Shown in pieces: positions 34,140 through 42,491 of a stretch of DNA of 64,000 nucleotides; position 1 is the first letter of the stretch, and every line of letters starts with the position of its first letter. A program made the translations under genes and the position numbers. The notes beneath the pieces are model-generated. The model searched no databases. It was not told the origin of the DNA and worked only from the letters and a program-made list of their open reading frames with translations. Source of the stretch: Dendrolimus kikuchii (lineage: Eukaryota > Arthropoda > Insecta > Lepidoptera > Lasiocampidae); assembly GCA_019925095.2 (NCBI GenBank), contig CM034406.1:11039388-11103387 (forward strand), read 5' to 3'.

Positions 34140-34440
34140 AAAATGTGTCTGTGCAGTTCACACGCAGTAGAAGTGAAACAAATTTGTAATATTTATGATT
34201 ACAATATATTTAAGGTATAAAACATGAAATTTGAAATATTAACGAAAATCTTTCAAATATTTCCAACTCTATGTGTATAATCACAGCGTTTAACCTATTC
34301 AATATAATGTATTCTATCTCATTCTTTTGCAGGGATAGTCCTATAGATTTATATGTTTATCTCTTTTAAGGTGCGCTTTTTCGTTTCATCGAGTTTCAAA
34401 TCACAACCATTCTAAAGAAGTTTCCCTTCAAAAAACGACA
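34140..34440 (+). repeat. Interspersed repeat family F, long copy
   Basis: Same order of blocks as 28905-29200 but in plus orientation: CACACGCAGTAGAAGTGAAAC, TTTGCAGGGATAGTCCTATAG, GAGTTTCAAATCACAACC, AAGAAGTTTCCCTTCAA. Confidence 0.5.
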
Positions 34441-34782
34441 ATTTGAAACCAAATTTATGACAAAAAATACTTGGTTTAGATAATGGCATACATCATTTGG
34501 TATTATCTAAATCATGATATTATTATCATTTTTCCCAGAAACTTCTATTGGATGTACATATTATATAGATAAAAATTTGCTAGAAATGTGTATTAGATAC
34601 GCCGCCGTTACACAATGAAATCGCGTAATAAAATAAAATTAGGAATGGCCGCCGTACCTACATGTAAATGTTAAATAATTATTTTCCGTATACATAGTCA
34701 TTTAGCATATGGTTAGTCAGTTATTAAAATATTATAACGATGGATTTTAATAATTTTTTATTTCAGTTAATAAATAGGGAGG

Positions 34783-34795
34783 TATTCGCTTTTAA
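34783..34795. repeat. Target-site duplication of SINE, left copy (13 bp)
   Basis: TATTCGCTTTTAA recurs exactly at 35306-35318. Confidence 0.85.
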
Positions 34796-35305
34796 GTTGT
34801 GGTAGCGTAATGGCTAGCGCACGCGTCCCAAGCTCAAAGGGCGCGGGTTCGATCTTAGCCAGAACACATGAACCACTTGGGCAGTTTTGGCAGCAACGCA
34901 GAGGCTCCGGGTTCGATTCCTGGTATAGTAAATTTCGGAAACGTATTTTCTCCGTTATTTACTATGGTCTGGGTGTCTGGGATCGGCCCCAGAGTAGTCC
35001 GTTGTATATTACCCATAACACAAGCGTAACTTGCTTAATTTGGGGATATACAATATGTGTGTCTGTCTGCCGACTTAACTTAACTCAACTTAATTTAATT
35101 TTCTGATTTAATGTGAATATTTTTACAATTACCACATGCTAACAACAGTGAAGGAAAACATCGTGATGCAACCTGCACATCGAGATAATCGATGTGTCAA
35201 ACCTGCCAAGCTGCCTTGGACAAACGTGGCGGGTATACTGTCTGTTATCCCTATAATGGAAGGCTCGAGCCCAACAGTGGGACATTTATGGGCTGATATT
35301 ATATA
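34796..35305 (+). mobile_element. tRNA-derived SINE family A with a second SINE inside
   Basis: Starts GTTGTGGTAGCGTAATGGC with a pol III box A-like stretch, and has a box B-like GGGTTCGATCTT near 34844-34855. The body resumes at about 35099 (CTGATTTAATGTG...CACATGCTAACAAC) and ends GGGCTGATATTATATA. The two 13 bp duplications are exact. Without the internal insert of about 200 bp the element has the normal length of about 300 bp. A SINE has no protein; it relies on a LINE for copying, and the AT-rich tail GATATTATA would be its 3' recognition end. Confidence 0.85.
34897..35098 (+). mobile_element. Second tRNA-like SINE nested within SINE A
   Basis: The insert splits the family A block CAGTTTTCTGAT. 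It contains its own box B, GGGTTCGATTCCTGG (34912-34926), preceded by CGCAGAGGCTCC, so it starts with a different tRNA-like head. Its 3' part has GGGATCGGCCCCAGAGTAG and ends in a TTAAC/TTAAT-rich tract. No second copy lies in the window. The flanking repeat is only a few T residues and is not diagnostic. Confidence 0.55.
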
Positions 35306-35318
35306 TATTCGCTTTTAA
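35306..35318. repeat. Target-site duplication of SINE, right copy (13 bp)
   Basis: Exact repeat of 34783-34795. Confidence 0.85.
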
Positions 35319-35555
35319 AGTCGTAAAGGATTGCTACGGAACCTTAAAACTGAAAATAACAACTGGAACTTGAATTTTAAAATTGAATTTCGCTTGCGAT
35401 TTAGACGAATTTATAACAATTGTACAATAATTTTATTTGGTAGCTAAAAATAAAAATAATTTATTGTTAAACCTGCAATTACGGAGTTACGTTGCAGTTG
35501 GTTATCTATCACCCCATAGAATTTAAATATTTTATTTCACTATACTTGCTTTGCC

Positions 35556-35703
35556 GTTTAGATAATAGCAGAACAGACGAGTGTGCATGACAAGAGTTAT
35601 GAATGTCAAAGAAGCAAGTGAGGTGTGTAAGAACGGGCCTAAATGGCGCTCTGTTGTTCGTGCCTACCCCGCAAGGGAACTGGCGTGAAGTTATGTATGT
35701 ATG
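35556..35703 (+). mobile_element. RTE-like family D, 5'-truncated copy with TGTA tail
   Basis: Encodes the last about 40 codons (RRVCMTRVMNVKEASEVC ... RAYPARELA, stop) and ends in a TATG tetranucleotide tail. The exact 13 bp duplication TACTTGCTTTGCC lies at 35543-35555 and 35704-35716. The first 14 bases do not match the family, so extra bases may have been added at the 5' junction. Confidence 0.75.
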
Positions 35704-36154
35704 TACTTGCTTTGCCATCGGTAAGAAATGTATCATTAGTTGTAAGGAACTTACGTCAAATTGTAACCGCTAGTTAGACAAATAAACGGTTAGTAAATTA
35801 TACGAACCGGCCATAAATCACTGTCTAAACCCATTGTTCAATTTATACTGAAAATAACAGAATTTTAGAAATTACTCGTTCACTGCAAAGCTTGTAACAA
35901 ATTACAGTCTCGTATGCCTTTAAATCCTTATGAATAATAGTGCAGAATTACAACTTATGGTCTGGCAGTCAGCACGAAAACGTAGTTAAACAAAATTCAG
36001 TAGATTTAGTAGAATATAATAAGGATTTGCATAATCTCATAAAGGAGCCTATGCTACTAATTCATTTTAAGTAATGCATATTCACAAAGCTGTGATAATT
36101 TAATTGATAATGCTCTAAGTCTAAAACTCGCATTTCAAAAAAGACAGGTTGAAA

Positions 36155-36352
36155 TCCAGGTCGGTATGGATGCACTATTTACGCAGTTTTCTAATCTCAA
36201 GTACATATTGCTACAATTACCACATGCGGATTGTGAAGGAAAACATCATGATGAAACTTGCACATCAAGATGACCAATGTGTGAAACTCGCTAATCCGCC
36301 TTAGACAAGCGTGATGAGTATACTGTGCATTTCCCTATAAATGGGACGTGAA
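36155..36352 (+). mobile_element. tRNA-derived SINE family A, head-less diverged copy
   Basis: Contains CAGTTTTCTAATCTCAAG, ACAATTACCACATGCGG, GAAGGAAAACATCATGATG and GACAAGCGTGATGAGTATACTG, the family A body in order, with many differences. The tRNA head is unclear. Confidence 0.6.
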
Positions 36353-36556
36353 AACGTTTAACTTATTTTAATTAAGTTATATTTACCTCTATATACCGAT
36401 ACAAATTTTAAATTGGATTGTGGTTTTCATAATGCATTAAATCACTGTTTCAGACATCGGTTAAACAATAATTACATGTTTACGTTGACTAAAATTTCGA
36501 GTTTAGTTTCAACAGGATTATTAATAAATGATTTAATTTATTTTGTTTCTTTACTA

Positions 36557-36733
36557 CATACATACATAGCTTCACGCCAGTTCCCTTGCGGGGTAGGCAC
36601 AAACAACAGAGCGCCATTCAGGCTTATTCTTACACACCTCACTCGCTTCTTTGACATTCATAGCTCTTGTCATGCACGCTCGTCTGTTCTTAAGGCTCCT
36701 GACATCACCTTCTGCTAGTATACGATCAATTTT
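36557..36733 (-). mobile_element. RTE-like family D, 5'-truncated copy with CATA tail
   Basis: Minus-strand copy that retains about 50 codons to the RAYPARE-type end and the 3' CATA-type tail (36557-36567). TTTCTTTACTA at 36546-36556 and 36734-36744 is an exact 11 bp target duplication. Confidence 0.75.
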
Positions 36734-37264
36734 TTTCTTTACTAATTAGGAATATGTGATTATGGATTTTAACATTAAAACGAGCCCTTATAAAACGGTT
36801 TGTACATCTATGTTTTGTATTATTATTTTCCTTCAAACGACCAAAGTTATATAGATGAAAGCATGGAAATAGCATGGAGGTAGGTATATTTTATATGTCG
36901 TTTCACAATAGTTTTTTTTTAATTATGGTATTTCACAGTGATTTTTATTGAAGCCAATAAGGTGACGACATAGTTGCTTCCCTAGTCGTCAAAACTCTGC
37001 AACTTTTGAACAATGAAGTGAAAAATTCTAAAAAGATTGTAAAGCTCAAAAAATAATTTAAATGAAAACTAGTTTGCACAATAATTGTACATATATATGT
37101 AGTTTTTGATATATGGAGGTATTAAATGCTTTTATTTGATTCCGTAGCCAAATAACAAAAACTGTGGACATTTATTTTGTCATCTGTACGGAATCCTGAA
37201 TTATGCGTGGATTTTCACGCACCTATAATGATTTTACCTTCTGTTCTGTCTGTCTTTACATCTC

Positions 37265-37455
37265 ACTAGCGGTCCCGGTAGACGTAGTCCTACCATGAAA
37301 AAATAAAAATCCAACCCGAGTTACAAATATAGCCTATATTGCTCAGCGATAATGCAGCATTCTAATGGTGAAAGAATTTTTGAATTGGTCCAGTAGTTCT
37401 TGATTTTTTCCGTTACAAACATACAAATCTTTCTTCTTTATAATATTATTTGTAT
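37265..37455 (-). mobile_element. Helitron-like non-autonomous element
   Basis: Minus-strand start near TATTATAAAGAAGAAAG, interior TTTCACCATTAGAATGCTGC and GCAATATAGGCTATA, and end GGTAGGACTACGTCTACCGGG then CCGCTAGT. Same organisation as 8194-8369. The GTAG...CTAC stretch before CTAG would form the terminal hairpin. No coding sequence. Confidence 0.5.
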
Positions 37456-37694
37456 AGTAAAGTATAGTATTAGTATGGACTACTCCTTCCATTTACTTTT
37501 GTCACCCGCATTTACAACATAATACAAACTCAGAAACGAGAATTTCCAACTCGAACGTTTGTGATCATAATCTTAAATTACGATCACACATATTTGAAGC
37601 AGGAAATGCAAACTTTACTCCATATCAACTTTGTAATAGTAGAAACTCTAGGGATTAAAGCTACACATTAAACACATATAGTTTATAGTTAATA

Positions 37695-37776
37695 CATACA
37701 TACATACATACATAACTTCACGCCAGTTCCCTTGCGGGGTAGGCACGAACAACATAGTGCCATTTAGGCTTATTCT
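37695..37776 (-). mobile_element. RTE-like family D, very short copy with CATA tail
   Basis: Five CATA units followed by ACTTCACGCCAGTTCCC and GGGGTAGGCACGAAC; only about 60 bp of body remain. TAGTTAATA at 37686-37694 and 37777-37785 is the target duplication. Confidence 0.7.
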
Positions 37777-37854
37777 TAGTTAATAATTATCGCTTATTGC
37801 TAATAACTATCAATACACAAAGTACATAGTTTACTTTCCAGTTCCATCTATAAG

Positions 37855-37975
37855 TCCAGCAGCACATTGGTAGCACCTTTAATGTTGCAAATGTTCATCA
37901 TATACGACGGTAAACATTTTCCGTCACAGTTGGGCCGTCAGCCTGTCTGCTGTACTCCAGCAATAATAAAAAAAA
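37855..37975 (+). mobile_element. Family B retroposon, 3' fragment
   Basis: CAGCACATTGGTAGCACC, GTTGCAAATGTTCATC and GTCTGCTGTACTCCAGCAATAATAAAAA are the last 120 bp of family B. Confidence 0.55.
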
Positions 37976-38627
37976 TGTAATAAAAAATGATGAGGGTAAG
38001 TATCATTTCCAATAGGAATGTTACTTAATATTTAAAATATATATACTGATAAATAAAAAAATGAAGTAACTGTGTTGCGCGATCTAGTCTTGTAGGATTT
38101 AGGTGTTTTTCATAGTTAGGATAATTTTTTACGGGGCAATTCATTCCTTATATGTTCTTACATGATAGGTATGGTATACCTTTATACATTCGCTAAAACA
38201 TAAGAATGAACGATTTTCCTTTTATGAGACAGGAAATTGTTTTTATAAGCAATTTCCTTATTTAGTAGAGGCATATTCCTGCTAATTTACATACACAACT
38301 TTTTCTTTATTTTTGTGACGTAGATTATTTCTTAAGAAACACGTTCTTATACCAGCCATTTACCCCAAAGTTGAATCCTTATACTTCTGTCATGTCCCTT
38401 TACTTGTCTTTGTATGTCAAAGAAAATTATCTTACAATTATCTTAGAATTTACTAGTTTTATATAAATAAAACTTGTATGGAAAATGTAGTCTATATCAT
38501 ATTATCACGCTTGTGTACAATGAGCGTAGGCAGAGACGAAAGAACTTAACTTGCGAGGATCCTGACAAACAGCTTTCAGTAATCTCTTTATATATGTACA
38601 TTTATTTAAGGTGCTTTTTACCTTTTA

Positions 38628-38945
38628 TCCATGCAGGAACGGAGAAATAATAACAATTTCTGCGGCCAGGCGGCTTGTCGTAAGAGGCAACAAAACAACC
38701 CACATCTAGGGTTCTTCTCACTGCTTGCCCTTCTGGGTGGCTACCACTCCTGGTCTAAGGTATGCCACCATAACAACCTTGAGTTGTGTTCCAGCGTTAG
38801 TGGCCAAGTTCCAGTCCCAACTACGTGTACGGCAGCACATTGGTAATATTTATTGTTGCAAACGTTTATAGACAATGGTAATTACTTTCCATCACAATTA
38901 GGACCTCAGCCTGTCTGCTGTACTACAGCAATAAAAAAAATACCT
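38628..38945 (+). mobile_element. Family B retroposon, near full length
   Basis: Starts TATCCATGCAGGAACGGAG and ends TACTACAGCAATAAAAAAAA. It belongs to the same variant as the copies at 31826 and 37855 (GGCAGCACATTGGTA in place of GCAGCAGCGCATTTG). Confidence 0.65.
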
Positions 38946-39692
38946 GACCTTTCTTCAACACTTACAATTTGATCATCATGTGTACGTTGCGGTCTATCAG
39001 TACCAAATCTACTATTCACAACGCTGTCACATACACTTGTTTTCTGATTCTACTTTGTCCCATTCGCTTTCTAATCTCATTTACATCACACTTTACAAAA
39101 TTTTCAAATACAACGAAGATACTTTAACTTCGTACTTCCATTACAAGTATTAACACAAAATGTTATTCCAGAATTACTAAAATAAATACGCTTTTTTTGT
39201 TTTCACTTTTCTTATCATGAAACAACTGAATATATAGCTCAAACATCTTTTATATTAAATATCCCCGAGGGACAACTAGTAAAAGAATATGAATTTTCAT
39301 TTATTCATATTCTGAAAGTACGCTTGGAGTTGCCTGATCACAGGAATGAGAACAGTATTTTTCGTCCCTGGGAAACGATTTTCCCTTCTGTCTAATTGTC
39401 TAATTTAAAAACTATACGAACCATAGATAATACATGCGACTTACGCCCTAACTTTTTTACAGCCACTGTTAAATCGGGGCTAATAATCGGGGTTAATCGG
39501 GTATAATTGTAATAAAAATAATATCAACAATTTTGTAACATCAATTTCTACTTATAAATTACTATTCACTAAATTATTATTTAATATATATATAAATTTG
39601 AGCTATATATTTACTATAAATAAAACAAAAAATAAATACTGGCTGGTAGAAGGTCACAGAAAAAGAAATTTACTTGACGTTTCATATGTGAC
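38946..39692. other. No recognised gene
   Basis: AT-rich DNA next to the full Jockey insertion, with nothing supported. Confidence 0.4.
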
Positions 39693-39702
39693 GTATTAAA
39701 TG
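39693..39702. repeat. Target-site duplication of full-length Jockey, left copy
   Basis: GTATTAAATG recurs exactly at 44496-44505. Confidence 0.9.
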
Positions 39703-39780
39703 TTTTTTTTTTTTATTGGACTTGACTTTATGTTGTTGGTCCGAAGACCTTACAACTTTACCGGGGTTTTTGGGGCGAGT

Positions 39781-39799
39781 GCCTTCGCGAAGCGAAGGC
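39781..39799 (-). other. Stem-loop in Jockey 3' UTR
   Basis: GCCTTCGC and GCGAAGGC form a perfect 8 bp stem around a 3-base loop. The same stem is found at 10885-10903 and 27038-27056. A second possible stem (CTCGAG pairing with CTCGAG) lies about 15 bp beyond. Position near the 3' end makes it a candidate for recognition by the element's own reverse transcriptase; this role is inferred. Confidence 0.5.
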
Positions 39800-39837
39800 G
39801 CTCGAGCCCGGGGGGGCAACTTGCTCGAGGGAGCTCC

Positions 39838-42453
39838 CTAAGGAGTTTTACCTCGGCTGAACTGTTGCCATGAGAGGGGGATGAATTTAATGATGGCCAC
39901 CATAGGGCGACACAAAGCACTAATTGAGAACTTTTGCACGATTTGCAATTTATCTAAAAGGGCAGGCTTGGCATGGCCGAATACCACACTCGCGTATGTC
40001 ATGATCGGGCGGATGCATGTTTTATACAAAGTAAGCTTGTGTCTGAGGGACATTTTGCTTCGTTTGTCTATCATGGGTGCTAAACGACCCATCACAAATC
40101 GCGCTCTATTTCGGATTATAGTGATATGCTCGTTGAAGCGCAAGTTCCGATCTAGGGTGACACCCAGGTATTTGGTGTACTTTTCCCAGGGAATTTGTTG
40201 TTCGTAGAGCGAAATGGTTTTTAGGCGAAGGCAAGCGCGTTTGGGGGAGCGAAGCGTGCCCGGGGAAAAGAACATTGCTGCGCTTTTCTCCGGGTTTACT
40301 TCTATCCTCCATTTGCGAAACCATTTGCCTAGCTCTGTGACAGCTGCCTGCAGCCGGACGCAAGCCATTTGTCGGTTTTGATCTGATGTATAGAGTGCGG
40401 TGTCATCCGCGAAGAGGGCCAACTCCACATCTGGAGTTTTTGGGATGTCGCTGGTGTACAGCGTGAAGAGTAGTGGCGACAGAGCCGAGCCCTGTGGTAC
40501 ACCGGCTGTGAGTGGGTGAGGGGACGAGCGCGTTCCCTCCACTCGAAAACGGAAGCTACGACCTAGGAGGAAGTCTCGCAAGATGAGCACGAGTCTGTCT
40601 GGCACACCGAACTGGTACAGCTTGTAAATCAAGCCGTTGTGCCAGACCTTGTCGAAGGCTTTTGCTACGTCTAGAAACAGTGCGGCTGTTCCTATAGGGC
40701 GGGGGCGATGGGCAAAGTGAGATAATATGTGCTCCGTGATGCGGTGCACCTGTTGGACGCATGAGTGTCTGGCACGGAAGCCAAATTGCTCATCGGGTAT
40801 TAGATGTTTGCTGAAGGCAAAATCTCTAAGTCGGGAGAGGATGACCCTCTCGTAAAGCTTGCTGAGTGCGCTCAGTAGGCTGATTGGACGGTAGCTGGAC
40901 GGTTTATTAGCCGGTTTTCCCGGCTTGTGAATACCAATGACATCTGCCTCCTTCCAGATCGCGGGGAAGGAGCAGTTTGTTATGGCGGCATTAAAGATGC
41001 TCACCAGGATTATAATTAGATGGGCGGGTAGGAGTTTTAAAACGCGATTGTTGATGCCATCGGTCCCTGGGGCCTTTCGTGGTTTGAGAGACTTGATCAG
41101 ATCTTGCACTTCTTCGACTGTGACCGGGTCGAGTGTGGTTTCCGCTGGTAAGGAGGATCTACGTTCGACCTCGGAGTCCACCTCCGTCAGGTGTGACTGG
41201 TCGACGTTTTGCGTAGTGGGGGAGCATTGAAGCTCTAGACTCTGAGCAAGGCACTCGGCTTTCTCCTCGTCATCGAACGCCTCGGTGTTGTCGGCTCTTT
41301 CTAGCGCGGGTATGACAGTAAGGGTGTCTGATTTGAGAGCTCTAGCCAGCTTCCAGTACGCCTGGTGAGTTGGTTCGATATCCCTCAACGTTCTGTCCCA
41401 ACGTTGTTCCCTGACTTCCCGGATACGTAGTTTGACCTCGCGCTCTAGTTCGCGGAGTCGGATTCTGTTATCCTCGGTGGGATATCTGTCATGAGCTCTG
41501 GAGGCGGCTCTCTTTTCCCTCAGCAGTACCCTCACCTCGTCCGGCAGGCATAAGTGGCGGTCATCCTCCACTGGCACCTGCCTGGACGAGTTCCGCACTG
41601 CGGATTGAAGGTGGCTGGTGAGGGCTTCGATCGCCCTCTCCGTGTCTTGGCGGGACCCGATGTGATCTGGGATGCGGTCCAGGTCTTGTGAGCTGGTTGC
41701 CTTGAGGAGGTCCCCAAGTCTCAACCAGTCCACAGAGGTCCTAGTTTCAGATGTCTGGTCTGTCTGTGGTCCTAATCTAAGGATAACCGGACGATGGTCC
41801 GAGTCTATATCGTCCATCGTTTCGATCGAATGGAACTGAAGAGTTACGCCCCTCAGTAATGCTAGGTCGAGAGTGTTTGGGGTCCCCCAGTCGCGGTTGG
41901 GGGGATATCTTGTGGGGGTCATGGGCGTTAGTATATCAAACAAAAGATTGTCTGATATATTTATTAGGGCTCTGCCATTGGTGTTAGTGGTATTGCAATT
42001 CCACTGCTCGTGTTTGCAATTCAGATCTCCGGCTATTATAACAGCCGGGCCTAGGTTGAATAGGGCTTCTAGGTCTTTTTTAATAAGGGTTTTTTGGCAT
42101 GCGAGGTATGCTGAGACTATGACTAGAGGTTGGTGGCCAGTCATTGCTAGTCTGCAGGCGGATACCTCCATACCTTCTAGTGGAGGGGTGACTACAGGCA
42201 TGCAGTGTAGAGATCTCCTGAAATAGATCAGGGTGCCGCCACCACGGCCTACCCTGTCATGTCTAGTGACCCGATAGTTAGAGATCTTTGGATCTCTATT
42301 ACTCGGTTTCAGGAAGGTCTCCTGTACTAGTAGTATATCTACTTGATTGGTAACCAGGAAGTCATGGACCAAGTCGCGCTGGTTTCGAAGGCCGTTGGCG
42401 TTATAAGTCGCCAGAGTCAATGAGCGTGGTTTATTTCTACCTACATGCGCCAT
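39838..42453 (-). CDS. Jockey ORF2: endonuclease and reverse transcriptase, C-terminus replaced
   Basis: An 871-residue frame. Residues 10-230 form an apurinic-type endonuclease that nicks the target: ATYNANGLRN, QET with Glu45, AGDLNCKH with Asp143 and Asn145, and SDHRP with Asp218 and His220. Residues about 455-725 form the reverse transcriptase: first catalytic Asp595 in FLDVAKAF, GVPQGS at 651-656, and FADD with Asp683 and Asp684. All of these residues are present. It copies element RNA at the nick. After residue 840 (KLQIVQ) the sequence jumps into what should be 3' UTR, so the last 31 residues are foreign and the natural Arg-rich C-terminus of about 130 residues is lost. The start is the ATG 38 bp after ORF1. 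The enzyme domains may still work, but the protein as a whole is probably defective. Confidence 0.92.
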   Translation of the reverse strand: MAHVGRNKPRSLTLATYNANGLRNQRDLVHDFLVTNQVDILLVQETFLKPSNRDPKISNYRVTRHDRVGRGGGTLIYFRRSLHCMPVVTPPLEGMEVSACRLAMTGHQPLVIVSAYLACQKTLIKKDLEALFNLGPAVIIAGDLNCKHEQWNCNTTNTNGRALINISDNLLFDILTPMTPTRYPPNRDWGTPNTLDLALLRGVTLQFHSIETMDDIDSDHRPVILRLGPQTDQTSETRTSVDWLRLGDLLKATSSQDLDRIPDHIGSRQDTERAIEALTSHLQSAVRNSSRQVPVEDDRHLCLPDEVRVLLREKRAASRAHDRYPTEDNRIRLRELEREVKLRIREVREQRWDRTLRDIEPTHQAYWKLARALKSDTLTVIPALERADNTEAFDDEEKAECLAQSLELQCSPTTQNVDQSHLTEVDSEVERRSSLPAETTLDPVTVEEVQDLIKSLKPRKAPGTDGINNRVLKLLPAHLIIILVSIFNAAITNCSFPAIWKEADVIGIHKPGKPANKPSSYRPISLLSALSKLYERVILSRLRDFAFSKHLIPDEQFGFRARHSCVQQVHRITEHILSHFAHRPRPIGTAALFLDVAKAFDKVWHNGLIYKLYQFGVPDRLVLILRDFLLGRSFRFRVEGTRSSPHPLTAGVPQGSALSPLLFTLYTSDIPKTPDVELALFADDTALYTSDQNRQMACVRLQAAVTELGKWFRKWRIEVNPEKSAAMFFSPGTLRSPKRACLRLKTISLYEQQIPWEKYTKYLGVTLDRNLRFNEHITIIRNRARFVMGRLAPMIDKRSKMSLRHKLTLYKTCIRPIMTYASVVFGHAKPALLDKLQIVQKFSISALCRPMVAIIKFIPLSWQQFSRGKTP

Positions 42454-42491
42454 TTGTTACCGGTAACAAGAATTTGTACTAGGTTGTTTAG

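Noticed and set aside
34796..34870. Possible functional tRNA gene
   Set aside because: Box A and box B are present, but the cloverleaf arms do not pair properly and the sequence recurs as a SINE head with a body and tail.
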